Source: Rhodococcus sp. KRD162
GTDB taxonomy: Bacteria > Actinomycetota > Actinomycetes > Mycobacteriales > Mycobacteriaceae
DNA: 64,000 nucleotides
Direction: 5' to 3'
NCBI RefSeq assembly: GCF_017168335.1
Contig: NZ_JABFAU010000015.1
Coordinates: 14,075 to 78,074, forward strand
Below the pieces are notes generated by a model, which saw nothing but the letters and a program-made list of their open reading frames with translations, ran no database searches and had not been told where the DNA came from. Of the stretch, positions 34,701-43,806 are shown one piece after another; position 1 is the first letter of the stretch; each line of letters opens with the position of its first letter. Position numbers and translations under genes: made by a program.

Positions 34701-36343
34701 ACTGGTGGACGGCCATCGAGGACGCGGCTCGGCTGCGCGACGCATTGGGTGTACCGCTCCCCATCGGCACTCCCGCCGCATTCATCGAACCCGTCGACGA
34801 CCCACTGGTGGATCTGATCAGCCGGTACGCCCGAACCCACGGCCCGTTCGCCCTCGAGGACGCAGCGGCGCGATTCGGTGTCGGCACCGCGGTGGTGCGC
34901 GATGTGCTGCGCCGACTGGCCGTGGACAAACGCGTCGTCGAGGGCGAATTTCGACCCGGCGCAACCGGTAGCGAATGGTGCGATGCCGAGGTACTCAGGC
35001 GGGTACGACGGCGGTCGCTCGCGGCCGCCAGGCACGAAGTCGAGCCGGTCTCGACCGCCACGCTCGGCCGGTTCCTTCCCTCCTGGCAGCACGTCGACAG
35101 CCGACGGCTGAGCGGGATCGACGGTGTCGCCACCGTCATCGAACAACTTGCGGGCGTACCGGTTCCGGCATCGGCCTGGGAATCGCTGGTACTCGCAGCG
35201 CGGGTGACCGACTACACCCCGGCGATGCTCGACGAGCTGACCTCCACCGGTGAAGTGTTGTGGTCGGGTCACGGAGCGATCTCGTCGAAGGACGGTTGGG
35301 TGAGCTTGCACATGGCCGAGACCGCGCCGCTCACCCTCGCGGCCGCAGCCGAATCGGACCTGTCCGATCTGCAGCTGCGCGTACAGGATGCTGTGGCGGG
35401 CGGCGGCGCGTACTTTTTCCGCCAGCTCTCCGACCATGTCGGTAGCACCGACGACTCGGCGCTGCAGAGCGCACTGTGGGAGTTGGTATGGGCCGGGCGC
35501 CTGAGCAACGACACGTTCGCCCCGCTGCGTGCTCTGTTGAACTCGACGGCAACCCGATCGGCTCCGAGCCATCGATCACCCCGTCGCACACCACGTTTAC
35601 GCTCGTATCGTCAATTCGAGCGACCATCGTTGCCCACCAGAACGGGCCCGCCCACCGCCGGCGGTCGGTGGTCGAGATTGCCTGAACTCGAACCCGATCC
35701 CACGGTGCGTGCGCACGCCACCGCCGATGTGTTGCTCGAACGCTATGGAGTCCTCACCCGTGGTTCGGTGATGAACGAAGGCGTCCCCGGCGGATTCGCC
35801 ACCATGTACAAGGTTCTCACCGGCTTCGAGGACTCGGGGCGGTGCCGTCGTGGATATTTCGTCGACTCGCTCGGCGGCGCTCAGTTCTCCACCTCCGATG
35901 TGGTGGATCGGCTGCGCAGCTACGACGAACCGAAGAAGGAGGCCGCCGCAGTGGTGCTGGCCTCGTGCGATCCGGCCAACCCGTACGGCGCGGCGCTGCC
36001 CTGGCCGAAAGCCGGGGGCGCATACCACGGTCTCGGAGAGAGGACGGACGAGACCACCAAGCACCGCCCGGGCCGCAAGGCCGGAGCACTGGTCGTGCTC
36101 GTCCGGGGCGAACTGACGATGTTCGTCGAGCGGGGCGGAAAGTCGGTGTTGACGTTCGGCGAGAATCCTGACGACATCGGTGCTGCGGCAACTGCATTGG
36201 CAGCGACGGTCCGACGCGGCGGAGTGGACAAGTTGCTCGTCGAACGCATCGACGGGCACGACATCCACGGGACCGACTTCGCCAAGACCCTGACCGCGGC
36301 AGGCTTCTCGGCGACTCCCCGAGGTCTTCGGCTCCGCCGCTGA
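31748..36343 (+). CDS. lhr: Lhr-type ATP-dependent DNA helicase
   Basis: A full-length 1531-residue Lhr helicase. Walker A is VVAPTGSGKTLSAF (about residues 58-71) and the Walker B box is DEVHAV near 184. The helicase C-domain contains SSLELGIDMGAVDLV and QRVGRAGH, followed by the Lhr-core winged-helix and beta-barrel modules. The large C-terminal region, common in actinobacterial Lhr, ends in KTLTAAGFSATPRGLRLR. Mycobacterial Lhr is a 3'-5' translocase and RNA:DNA helicase induced by DNA damage. The nei-type glycosylase gene follows 55 bases later, as in mycobacteria, which suggests a joint repair role. Another in-frame ATG lies 22 codons into the gene. Confidence 0.95.
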   Translation: MASDSIGTGTPDGTDTGHESSVMAKLSQPTREWFDGAFPAPTSAQLGAWSSISSGSHTLVVAPTGSGKTLSAFLWALDELAQLGADSTRKTKVLYISPLKALAVDVERNLRAPLVGITQTAKRLGLDPPEISVGVRSGDTSAADRRHMIKTPPDILITTPESLFLILTSAAREILSEVDTVIVDEVHAVAGTKRGAHLAISLERLDGMLNEPAQRIGLSATVRPHEEVGRFLAGAAPIEIVAPPAPKTFDLTVQVPVEDMTELGVSDPNADTSAAPPTQGSIWPHVEEKMVDLILEHSSCIVFANSRRLAERLTARLNEVYTERIGVGVETQHRPPSQIGASTDVNHGADPVLARAHHGSVSKDQRALIEDDLKTGRLRCVVATSSLELGIDMGAVDLVVQVEAPPSVASGLQRVGRAGHQVGEISKGVLFPKHRTDLIHCAVTVERMTTGKIEALFVPANPLDVLAQQTVAACALEPIDAEDWFESVRRTGSFATLPRSAYESTLDLLSGRYPSDEFAELRPRLVWDRDANTLTGRPGSQRLAVTSGGTIPDRGLFTVYMVGEKQSRVGELDEEMVYESRVGDVFALGATSWRIEEITHDRVLVSPAYGQPGRLPFWHGDGLGRPAELGRALGEFLRSTTDRGNLAERLSSDGLDTNAVTNLIALLDEQLEATGQLPTDKTMIVERFRDELGDWRLVLHSTYGQQVHAPWALAVGARLIERYGIDAAPTASDDGIIVRLPDTDDRPPGAELFVFERDEIADIVTEQVGGSALFASRFRECAARALLLPRRNPGKRAPLWQQRQRSAQLLDVARKYPTFPILLETVRECLQDVYDLPALEDILARIGRRQIRIVDVETPSPSPFANSLLFNYVGAFMYEGDSPLAERRAAALSLDSALLAELLGRVELRELLDEGVITATERELQRLPEDRRAKDIEGVADLLRLLGPLTVEEVGLRTHGDECRQWLTELADAKRAMEVSFAGKHWWTAIEDAARLRDALGVPLPIGTPAAFIEPVDDPLVDLISRYARTHGPFALEDAAARFGVGTAVVRDVLRRLAVDKRVVEGEFRPGATGSEWCDAEVLRRVRRRSLAAARHEVEPVSTATLGRFLPSWQHVDSRRLSGIDGVATVIEQLAGVPVPASAWESLVLAARVTDYTPAMLDELTSTGEVLWSGHGAISSKDGWVSLHMAETAPLTLAAAAESDLSDLQLRVQDAVAGGGAYFFRQLSDHVGSTDDSALQSALWELVWAGRLSNDTFAPLRALLNSTATRSAPSHRSPRRTPRLRSYRQFERPSLPTRTGPPTAGGRWSRLPELEPDPTVRAHATADVLLERYGVLTRGSVMNEGVPGGFATMYKVLTGFEDSGRCRRGYFVDSLGGAQFSTSDVVDRLRSYDEPKKEAAAVVLASCDPANPYGAALPWPKAGGAYHGLGERTDETTKHRPGRKAGALVVLVRGELTMFVERGGKSVLTFGENPDDIGAAATALAATVRRGGVDKLLVERIDGHDIHGTDFAKTLTAAGFSATPRGLRLRR

Positions 36344-36398
36344 ATCGCCCGTGACACCGACCGGCCCGTGACACCCGGAAGCACCAGAGAGGACACCG

Positions 36399-37181
36399 AT
36401 GCCCGAGGGCGATACCGTCTGGCGCGCTGCCAACACCTTGCGTGCGGCGCTGGAAGGACAGCAGCTGACCTCCTGTGATGTGCGCGTACCGCGATACGCC
36501 ACAGTCGATTTCACCGGAGAGACTGTCGATTCGGTTGCCTCACGCGGAAAACACCTGCTGATTCGAGTCGGGGGCTGGTCGATTCACTCGCATCTGAAGA
36601 TGGAGGGCACCTGGCACGTCTACGCACCCGGTGCGCGGTGGCGTCGCCCGGCGTTTCAGGCCCGCATCATCTTGACCACCGCGAACGCGCAAGCCATCGG
36701 TTTCGAACTCGGAGTGCTCGACATCCTCGACGACGAGGACGAGGCCGTCGGCCATCTCGGGCCGGATCTGCTGGGTGCGGACTGGGATGCGGACCTCGCC
36801 CTGACCCGGTTGGCGGCCGACGCTGCTCGGCCCGTCGGACTTGCATTGCTCGATCAGCGAAATATTGCAGGCCTCGGCAACGTGTACCGCAACGAGATCT
36901 GCTTCCTCCGCGGCGTCGACCCCCGCACCCCGGTAGGCCAGGCGGGCGACCTACAGAAGATGATCGACCTCTCGCATCGAACGATCACGGCGAACAAGAA
37001 CCGGAACCAGCGGGTCACCACCGGAGATCGGCGACCCGGCCGGCATTTCTGGGTGTACGGCCGCGAGAACAAACCGTGCCGACGCTGCGGAACCACTATC
37101 GAATTGGGCCTCCTCGGCGACAACCCGCTCGAAGAACGCCAGATCTACTACTGCCCGTACTGCCAACGGCGGCCGACCTGA
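36399..37181 (+). CDS. nei2: Fpg/Nei-family DNA glycosylase (endonuclease VIII-like)
   Basis: The 260-residue enzyme starts MPEGDTVWRAA, with the catalytic Pro2 and Glu3 of the family. It has a RGKHLLIR lysine segment, the H2TH helix region LDQRNIAGLGNVYRNE, and a C-terminal zinc finger CRRCG...CPYCQ. It excises oxidised bases and cuts the resulting abasic site. TVW after MPEGD points to Nei rather than Fpg (MPELPEV). It follows lhr on the same strand. The pair matches the lhr-nei2 order of mycobacteria. Confidence 0.92.
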   Translation: MPEGDTVWRAANTLRAALEGQQLTSCDVRVPRYATVDFTGETVDSVASRGKHLLIRVGGWSIHSHLKMEGTWHVYAPGARWRRPAFQARIILTTANAQAIGFELGVLDILDDEDEAVGHLGPDLLGADWDADLALTRLAADAARPVGLALLDQRNIAGLGNVYRNEICFLRGVDPRTPVGQAGDLQKMIDLSHRTITANKNRNQRVTTGDRRPGRHFWVYGRENKPCRRCGTTIELGLLGDNPLEERQIYYCPYCQRRPT

Positions 37182-37343
37182 CAACTCCTTATCAGTAGGA
37201 ACCAAGCCTGCTCACAGTTTTTCCGATCACCATGGATTCCATGTTGACACTTGCGATACTCACTCTGCTGATGATGGCCGCGTCCGGCGCGGTTGCCGCT
37301 CGCGCACCGCGCACTCTGGTTCGACCGGGTGCCCTGCACCGAG

Positions 37344-37380
37344 TGTGATCTGCCGACCCCCCCGGGGTCGGCAGATCACA
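37344..37380. terminator. Perfect 17-bp hairpin between nei2 and narK (convergent)
   Basis: TGTGATCTGCCGACCCC at 37344-37360 pairs exactly with 37364-37380 around three cytosines. It lies between the convergent nei2 and transporter genes, 20 bases after the latter's stop. It probably serves both directions. No T-run follows. Confidence 0.75.
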
Positions 37381-37400
37381 CGGCTGTGGGGTCGAGGGCG

Positions 37401-38783
37401 TCAGACGCCTGCCTGGCCCATGCGGGTGCTCTTGCGAATGTAGAAGTACCAGGTCACCACCAGTAGAGCGACGAAGAAGAACACGTAGAACCACAGGGCG
37501 GGTTCGATGTTGCCCACGGTGCTCTTGGACCAGGCGTACGCCAGCGGCACGATGAATCCGCCGAAGGCACCGACCGAGGAAATGATGCCGAGCGCGCCTG
37601 CGGCCTGACGACGCATGTGCTGCATGATCTCCGGCGTTCCGCCTGCGTCCTCACCCTTCGTCCGGAAGATCTTCGAGATCATCCGGTATGTCGACCCGTT
37701 GCCGATTCCCGTGGCGATGAACAGAAACATGAAGGCCGCGAAGAAGAACGGCAGGTTGACCATTTTCACGGCGGCCAGGACTCCGGCCGCACCGACCGCC
37801 AACATGACGAAGCTGACCGCCGTGATGCGCGCGCCGCCGATGTTGTCTGCGAGCTTGCCGCCGAGTGGACGGGCGATCGAACCGATGCCTGCGCCCAGGA
37901 ACGCCCATGTCAAGGCGATGTCGCCGCGATCGAAGACTGCTTTGAGCAGCGACGGAAACGCCGCGGAGTAGCCGATGAACGATCCGAAGGTGCCGATGTA
38001 CAGCAACGACATCACCCAGGTCTCCTGATGCTTCAACGAGTCCAGGACTGGTTTGACGTCTGCCTTCGCCTCGGCGAGGTTGTTCATGAACAGAAATGCC
38101 AACACTGCGGCGACGACGGTGAGTGGGGCGTACAGCAGGCCGGCGCGGGTCAGCGCGACGCCGCCACCGGCGACGACGAGCAGCGGCACGACTTTCTGAG
38201 CCACGGCGACACCGATGTTTCCGCCTGCCGCGTTCAGTCCGAGTGCCCAGCCCTTTTCGCGCTCCGGGTAGAAGAACGAGATGTTGGCCATCGACGAGGC
38301 GAAGTTACCGCCGCCGAAGCCTGCGGTGGCGGCGATCAGAAGCAGCAACCCGTAGTCGATACCGGGATTGGACACCGCCCAGGTGAGCCCGAGGCATGGG
38401 ATCAGCAGCAGCAGCGCCGAGATGACGGTCCAGTTGCGGCCACCGAACAGCGGGATCGCGAACGTGTACGGAAGTCGCAGCACGGCACCGACCCCACTGG
38501 GCACGGCAACGAGCCACAGGGCCTGGCTGGTGGACAGCGCGAAGCCCGATGGACCGGCTGAACCGTCGGCTCCGACCGTCATCTGAACCACCACGATGCT
38601 CCACAGCAGCCACACCGAGAAGCCGATGTGTTCGGCGAAGATCGAGAAGATCAAGTTCTTGCGTGCGACCGGACGACCGATCGAGTTCCAGAAAGTCTCG
38701 TTCTCCGGTTCCCAGTTGTGAATCCAGTGTCCCCGTAGGTCCAGTGCCTCGGCCTTCTCGTCACGTTCCAGAGTGCTGGTCAT
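37401..38783 (-). CDS. narK: Nitrate/nitrite MFS transporter, NarK family
   Basis: A 460-residue permease with about 12 helices. The nitrate-porter signature is visible as GGGNFASSMANISFFYP on helix 5 and GLNAAGGNIGVAVAQ on the following segment. The second half has a related GIGNGSTYRMISKIF. An N-terminal tail of about 45 residues with WEPENETFW is typical of actinobacterial NarK. It would move nitrate in or nitrite out. No nitrate or nitrite reductase genes lie in the window. A hairpin follows it. Confidence 0.9.
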   Translation of the reverse strand: MTSTLERDEKAEALDLRGHWIHNWEPENETFWNSIGRPVARKNLIFSIFAEHIGFSVWLLWSIVVVQMTVGADGSAGPSGFALSTSQALWLVAVPSGVGAVLRLPYTFAIPLFGGRNWTVISALLLLIPCLGLTWAVSNPGIDYGLLLLIAATAGFGGGNFASSMANISFFYPEREKGWALGLNAAGGNIGVAVAQKVVPLLVVAGGGVALTRAGLLYAPLTVVAAVLAFLFMNNLAEAKADVKPVLDSLKHQETWVMSLLYIGTFGSFIGYSAAFPSLLKAVFDRGDIALTWAFLGAGIGSIARPLGGKLADNIGGARITAVSFVMLAVGAAGVLAAVKMVNLPFFFAAFMFLFIATGIGNGSTYRMISKIFRTKGEDAGGTPEIMQHMRRQAAGALGIISSVGAFGGFIVPLAYAWSKSTVGNIEPALWFYVFFFVALLVVTWYFYIRKSTRMGQAGV

Positions 38784-39003
38784 CGGTAATGGACCTCCCC
38801 ATCTTCACGGCTTCCGTCCGGATCGAATGTCCGAAGTCGATGCCACAGAAGGTAGAGAGCAGCGGTTACGTCGAATGGCTCCGTCCGTTACGCGGCGGTC
38901 AAGCTGTCCACACAGACGCCGTAGCTCCGCCGTGAGGTCCGCTGCAGTGCACGCCCGAGGACGGGCGAACGTGGACGGTGCGAGGGGAAACGTGCGGGGA
39001 GTA

Positions 39004-40749
39004 CTACCCCTCCGGCGGTGGAGTGGCGAGCACCGGCTCGAGAATTTCTTGGCGGGCCTCGGGAGCGACCACCCGCAGGGCGTCCGCAGACTCGTCATCG
39101 GGCTGACGCTGCGATTCGATCTCGGCCTCCACGCGGGCCCGGTACGTCTCGACCTCACGATCGACCATCGCTTCGTCCCATCCCAGGATCGGTGCGATCA
39201 ACGCCGCCACCTGCCCCGCGCAGTTCATCCCCCGGTGCGAGTACTCGATGGAAATCCGGGTACGACGCGCTAGCACGTCCTCGAGGTGCAGCGCACCCTC
39301 CGCGGCCGCGGCGTAGACGACCTCGATCTGCAGGTATGCGGGTGCATCGGTGAGCGGTTGCAACAGTTCGGGTTTGCCGTCCGCCAAGGCGAGAACCTCG
39401 TCGATCAGGGAGCCGTAGCGATCGAGGAGATGGGTCACCCGATGTGGATGCAGGTTGTACTTCTCGCCCAGGTGCGGTGCCTGATTGACCAGCGCGAAGT
39501 AGCCGTCGGCCCCGACCAGCGGCACCTTCTCGGTGATCGACGATGCCACCCGTACCGGAATGTCCTCGGCAGCCAGATCGACTGCGTCCTCGGCCATCAC
39601 CCGATAGGTCGTGTATTTGCCGCCTGCGATGGCGACGAGCCCGGGTGCCACCCGTGCGACCGCGTGCTCGCGTGAGAGCTTGGAGGTCTCGTCGCTCTCC
39701 CCTGCCAGCAATGGTCGCAAGCCTGCGTAGACGCCGTCGATGTCGTCGTGGGTGAGCGGAGTGATGAGCACGCCGTTGACCTCGTCCAGGATGTAGTCGA
39801 TGTCGGCTTTGGTGGCGGCCGGGTGTGCGAGATCGAGATTCCAGTCGGTATCGGTGGTACCGATGATCCAATGCGCACCCCACGGGATGATGAACAGCAC
39901 GGACTTCTCGGTGCGCAGAATGATGGCGCTCTCACTGACGATCCGATCCCGAGGCACCACGATGTGCACGCCCTTCGATGCGCGCACTCGGAAACGACCA
40001 CGCATATTGGACAGCGACTGGATCTCGTCGGTCCACACGCCGGTGGCGTTGATCACCACGTGTCCGCGTACCTCGGTGGTGGCTCCGGTTTCCGAATCCC
40101 GGACTCGCACACCCGATATCCGATCGGCCTCACGGAGGAACCCGACGACCTGGGTCGATGTTCGCACCACCGCGCCGTAGTGAGCGGCTGTTCTGGCTAC
40201 GGTCATCGTGTGCCGGGCATCGTCGACCACGGTGTCGTAGTAGCGAATTCCGCCGATCAACGACTTTCGCTTGATGCCGGGCGACATACGAAGCGCGCCG
40301 GACCGCGTCAGATGCTTCTGCTGAGGCACCGATTTGGCCCCGCCCATCCGGTCGTAGAGAAAGATTCCCGCCGCGATGTACGGGCGCTCCCAGAGGCGGT
40401 GGGTGAGCGGGAAGAGAAACTTCAGTGGTTTGACCAAGTGCGGGGCGAGTGTGGACAGCGAGAGTTCCCGCTCGTGCAGGGCCTCGCGGACGAGCCCGAA
40501 CTCGAGCTGTTCGAGGTAACGAAGCCCACCGTGGAACATCTTCGACGAGCGAGAAGACGTTCCCGACGCGTAGTCTCGCGCCTCCACCAGGGCTACCTTC
40601 AGTCCTCGTGTCGCCGCGTCGAGGGCTGCTCCGGAGCCGACGACGCCGCCGCCGACGACCACCACGTCGAACTGTTCCGATCCGAGTTGGTCCCAGGCCT
40701 CTACCCGCTGGTCCGGTCCGAGGAACTTCGTGTTCGATCGGTTGCTCAC
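39004..40749 (-). CDS. glpD: Glycerol-3-phosphate dehydrogenase (FAD)
   Basis: The 581-residue protein is a full-length aerobic GlpD. The FAD motif is DVVVVGGGVVGSGAALDAA, with SSRSSKMFHGGLRYLE and the second FAD-contact block NATGVWTDE. IGTTDTDWN and a late AGGKYTTYRVMAEDA complete the fold, with a C-terminal helical cap. It oxidises glycerol-3-phosphate to dihydroxyacetone phosphate and reduces the quinone pool at the membrane face. GTG at 40749 is supported by GGGAG 7 bases upstream. Position just before lpdA fits glpD2 of mycobacteria. Confidence 0.93.
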   Translation of the reverse strand: MSNRSNTKFLGPDQRVEAWDQLGSEQFDVVVVGGGVVGSGAALDAATRGLKVALVEARDYASGTSSRSSKMFHGGLRYLEQLEFGLVREALHERELSLSTLAPHLVKPLKFLFPLTHRLWERPYIAAGIFLYDRMGGAKSVPQQKHLTRSGALRMSPGIKRKSLIGGIRYYDTVVDDARHTMTVARTAAHYGAVVRTSTQVVGFLREADRISGVRVRDSETGATTEVRGHVVINATGVWTDEIQSLSNMRGRFRVRASKGVHIVVPRDRIVSESAIILRTEKSVLFIIPWGAHWIIGTTDTDWNLDLAHPAATKADIDYILDEVNGVLITPLTHDDIDGVYAGLRPLLAGESDETSKLSREHAVARVAPGLVAIAGGKYTTYRVMAEDAVDLAAEDIPVRVASSITEKVPLVGADGYFALVNQAPHLGEKYNLHPHRVTHLLDRYGSLIDEVLALADGKPELLQPLTDAPAYLQIEVVYAAAAEGALHLEDVLARRTRISIEYSHRGMNCAGQVAALIAPILGWDEAMVDREVETYRARVEAEIESQRQPDDESADALRVVAPEARQEILEPVLATPPPEG

Positions 40750-40854
40750 GTTCAGGCTCCCTCTCCGTCGAAAATCCTCGTGCACCGCGTGGATGTCAGG
40801 CTACCGCCCCTTCTGCGCCCCGCGCAGAACCTGTGGACAGCGGCTGCCTGCCGT

Positions 40855-42084
40855 TCAGTGCGCGTACGCGAGCGCCGAGTGCGCCGATCCCAGTCGCTGC
40901 ACGGCGTCGGTGAGCAGCGGCGGGGTCGAGCCTGCGAAGCTGAGCCGGAGCGAGTGCCGATACTGCTCGGCGGCGGCGAATGCCGTGCCGGGCACGAAGG
41001 CGACGCCGTGGTCCAAAGCAACGCCGAGCAGCTCGGAAGTGTCGGTCTCGTCTTCGAAGGTGGCCCAGGCGAACATTCCTCCCGCGGGTCGGGAGACGGT
41101 GAGGCGTTGCCCGAACTCGGTCGCGAGAGCAGCCGTCAATGCTGTTGCACGGCAGTAGTACTGGTGCCGGAGGGTGGCCAGGTGGGTGTCCGTCCATGCG
41201 GTATCGGCCAGCATGTGTGCCGTCATGAGCTGCGTCATCGAGGAACCGCACAGATCGGCACCCTGTTTGAGCAGTTCCACCGCCGCGCACACCGCAGGTG
41301 GGGCGACGAACCACCCGACGCGCAGCGTCGGAGCCAGGATCTTCGAGGCGCTGGAGAGCCGGATGACGCGGTCGCTGTGACACGCGATCGGCAGCGGCGG
41401 AGCGCCCGCGCCGGACGTAGCGGAGTTCTCGGTGGCGAACCAGATCTCACCGTACGGGTCGTCTTCGATCACCCAGAAGCCGAAGCGTTCGGCCAGTGCG
41501 GCGAGATGCCGTCGCCGCCCATCGCTCATCGTGACCCCGCGGGGATTGTGGAAGTTGGCCACGGTGTGGACCACCGCCGGACGCAGTCCTGCCCTCAATC
41601 GTCGTTCGAGCTCGACGGTGTCCATTCCATCGGCGTCGATCGGGATGGCCACGATCTGCGCTTCGGCGATCGAGAACACTTGCAACGCACCGGTATACGC
41701 GGGTTCGTCGACCACGACGACGGCTCCTGGATCGACAAGAGCCTGCGCCAGCAGCGTCAGCGCTTGTTGCGATCCGTGCGTGACGACCACGGTCTCCACC
41801 GGAACCGCCGCGCCACCCCGCACAGCGCTTTCTCTGGCCGCGAGCACGCTGCGCAGTGTGCCGTGGCCGCGAGTCTCGCAGTACTGGACGGCATCCGGGG
41901 TCCGCAGCGCGGCCTCGGCTGCCGCTGCGAGGCGCTCCACCGGAATCAGATCCGTTGCCGGCAGGCCACCGGCCAGGCTGATGACGTCCTCGCGCGCGGT
42001 GAGAGCGAGGAGGTCACGGATCGCGGAGCTCGAGAGCGAATCGGCACGTCTGGCCAGGCCGGGGTTGGGGTGTGAAGGGAACAT
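40855..42084 (-). CDS. MocR/ARO8-type PLP aminotransferase (2-aminoadipate-like)
   Basis: The 409-residue enzyme is a fold-type I aminotransferase. It has DVISLAGGLPATDLIP at the N-terminus, YCETRGHGTLRSVLA, a NFHNPRGVTMSDGRRR segment, the aspartate in EDDPYGEIWF and the PLP lysine in SSASKILAPTLRVGW (about Lys248). No DNA-binding domain is attached, so it is an enzyme rather than a MocR regulator. Relatives transaminate 2-aminoadipate, aromatic or branched-chain amino acids, and the substrate is undetermined. Neighbours glpD and lpdA do not share its pathway. Confidence 0.85.
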   Translation of the reverse strand: MFPSHPNPGLARRADSLSSSAIRDLLALTAREDVISLAGGLPATDLIPVERLAAAAEAALRTPDAVQYCETRGHGTLRSVLAARESAVRGGAAVPVETVVVTHGSQQALTLLAQALVDPGAVVVVDEPAYTGALQVFSIAEAQIVAIPIDADGMDTVELERRLRAGLRPAVVHTVANFHNPRGVTMSDGRRRHLAALAERFGFWVIEDDPYGEIWFATENSATSGAGAPPLPIACHSDRVIRLSSASKILAPTLRVGWFVAPPAVCAAVELLKQGADLCGSSMTQLMTAHMLADTAWTDTHLATLRHQYYCRATALTAALATEFGQRLTVSRPAGGMFAWATFEDETDTSELLGVALDHGVAFVPGTAFAAAEQYRHSLRLSFAGSTPPLLTDAVQRLGSAHSALAYAH

Positions 42085-42142
42085 GAAACAGACTCCGGGG
42101 CAGCAGGAATGGGGAAACGGCCCGCGGATCCGCTGAGTCGAG

Positions 42143-42170
42143 GAGAGGCGGACGGGTGTGTCCGCCTCTC
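42143..42170 (-). terminator. Hairpin downstream of lpdA
   Basis: GAGAGGCGGAC at 42143-42153 pairs exactly with 42160-42170 around a six-base loop. It lies about 50 bases beyond the lpdA stop and just upstream of the aminotransferase gene, which is on the same strand. It would insulate the two. Confidence 0.6.
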
Positions 42171-42221
42171 GACTGTCTCATGTGAAACCGAAATATGAAA
42201 CGTACTTCTCAGATTGTGAGA

Positions 42222-43625
42222 TCAGTCCAGATCGTCGTGTGCCATCAGCTGACGCGCAGCCTCGATGACCGATCCCGACAGTGACGGATACACCGAGAAC
42301 GTGTTCGCCAGGTCGTTGACCGACAGGTTGTTCTGTACCGCCATCGCGATGGGCAGAATCAACTCCGACGCACTCGGAGCGACCACCACACCGCCGATGA
42401 CGACACCGGTGGCCGGACGGCAGAAGATCTTGACGAAACCGCGCTTGAGCCCGCTCATCTTCGCCCGGGGATTGGTGGTGAGCGGCAACATCACGGTGCG
42501 CGCAGGAACGTCGCCGGAGTCGATGGCCGATTGCGCGACACCCACCGACGCTATCTCGGGCCGCGTGAACACCGCGGAGGCCACGGTCTTGAGCTTGATA
42601 GGGCTCACTGCCTGCCCCAGCGCGTGGTACATCGCGATACGTCCCTGCATCGCGGCGACCGAGGCCAGCGGTAGCAACCCAGTGCAGTCACCGGCAGCGT
42701 AGATACCGGCGACCGCGGTGCGCGATACGCGGTCGACCCGCAGATAGCCACCCTTGTCCAGCTCGATTCCGACGTTCTCCAAGCCGAGACCGGAGGTGTT
42801 GGGAACCGATCCGACCGTCATCAGCGCATGACTTCCCTCGACGGTTCGCCCGTCCGACAGCGTCACGAGTACACCGTTTTCGGTCCGGACCACCGAATCG
42901 GCGCGGGCATGCTTGACCAGGGTCACACCCCGCTCGTTGAACGCGTCCTCGAGCACCAGTGCCGCATCCTCGTCCTCGTGCGGAAGAACGCGGTCACGGC
43001 TCGACACCGCTGTCACCTTGACGCCCATCTCGGTGTACGCAGAGACGAACTCGGCACCGGTCACACCCGATCCGACCACCACCAGATGCTCGGGCAGTCC
43101 GTCGAGGTCGTAGAGCTGACGCCAATTGAGAATTCGCTCACCGTCGGGCTCCGCGCCCGCGAGCACGCGGGGCCGGGCACCGGTGGCGACGAGAACCACG
43201 TCGGCGTCGAGAATGCGCTCCTCACCGTCCGCCAACACAGCCTTGATCTGATGCGACGCCATACCGACCTGACTGTCGATCATTTCGGCGCGACCCGCCA
43301 GCAGCTCGACGCCCACCGAGGTCACCCGGTGCGCAATATCTGCCGATTGTGCTTGCGCGAGGCTCCTGACGCGGTCGTGAATCTGCGGAAGCGCGACGGC
43401 GGCCTGCGATGGATCGAGGGAGATTCCGAGATCGCTGGCACGCCGCATCTCGGTGCGAATTCCCGTCGACGCGATGAACGTCTTCGACGGAACGCAGTCC
43501 CAGAGGACGCAGGCACCACCGATTCCGTCCGAATCCACGAGCGTCACATCGCCACCGTGCTGAGCGGCAACCAACGCTGCTTCGTACCCTGCCGGACCAC
43601 CACCGATGATCACAATCCGGGTCAT
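42222..43625 (-). CDS. lpdA: LpdA-type NAD(P)H quinone reductase / flavoprotein disulfide reductase
   Basis: A 467-residue pyridine nucleotide-disulfide oxidoreductase. FAD binding is at IVIIGGGPAGYEAALVAA, NAD binding at VVVGSGVTGAEFVSAYTEMG, and the second FAD block is GIYAAGDCTG. Its gene context (next to an Rv3304-like gene and amiA/amiB) matches LpdA of M. tuberculosis, a quinone reductase. From memory that protein lacks the first cysteine of the redox pair. Here the pair is present as Cys39-x4-Cys44 (CVLWDCVPSK). ATG at 43625 was chosen over a frame start five codons upstream because the Rossmann fold begins there. Confidence 0.88.
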   Translation of the reverse strand: MTRIVIIGGGPAGYEAALVAAQHGGDVTLVDSDGIGGACVLWDCVPSKTFIASTGIRTEMRRASDLGISLDPSQAAVALPQIHDRVRSLAQAQSADIAHRVTSVGVELLAGRAEMIDSQVGMASHQIKAVLADGEERILDADVVLVATGARPRVLAGAEPDGERILNWRQLYDLDGLPEHLVVVGSGVTGAEFVSAYTEMGVKVTAVSSRDRVLPHEDEDAALVLEDAFNERGVTLVKHARADSVVRTENGVLVTLSDGRTVEGSHALMTVGSVPNTSGLGLENVGIELDKGGYLRVDRVSRTAVAGIYAAGDCTGLLPLASVAAMQGRIAMYHALGQAVSPIKLKTVASAVFTRPEIASVGVAQSAIDSGDVPARTVMLPLTTNPRAKMSGLKRGFVKIFCRPATGVVIGGVVVAPSASELILPIAMAVQNNLSVNDLANTFSVYPSLSGSVIEAARQLMAHDDLD

Positions 43626-43793
43626 TGATCCTCTTCTCACAAGCTCGAAATCTCACGCTGTCCGGTGTCAACGGTATTCGAGAGGTCGTCCCCGTGCGTC
43701 GGTAAGGCTAGCTTCACTCGTTCCAGGCGAGGGCGGACCAGCGGCGACTCACCGAAACACGACCACGACACGTCAACGGGCCCCGGAACGGTT

Positions 43794-43799
43794 TAGGCT
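43794..43799 (+). promoter_or_regulatory. Candidate -10 (TAGGCT) for a leaderless gene
   Basis: TAGGCT fits TANNNT and ends 7 bases before the GTG at 43807, with no ribosome-binding sequence in between. This spacing predicts a leaderless mRNA for the cyclotransferase-like gene. A -35 box is not clear. Confidence 0.4.
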
Positions 43800-43806
43800 G
43801 GCCGAC

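Noticed and set aside
37232-37348. 38-codon frame with a hydrophobic start (MDSMLTLAILTLLMMAAS) downstream of nei2
   Set aside because: No ribosome site is present, and its stop lies inside the stem of the shared terminator; more likely chance coding than a gene.
42165-42221. A/T-rich spot near ATGTGAAACCGAAATATGAAACG considered as a promoter for a plus-strand gene
   Set aside because: No plus-strand gene follows; it simply lies between minus-strand lpdA and the aminotransferase.
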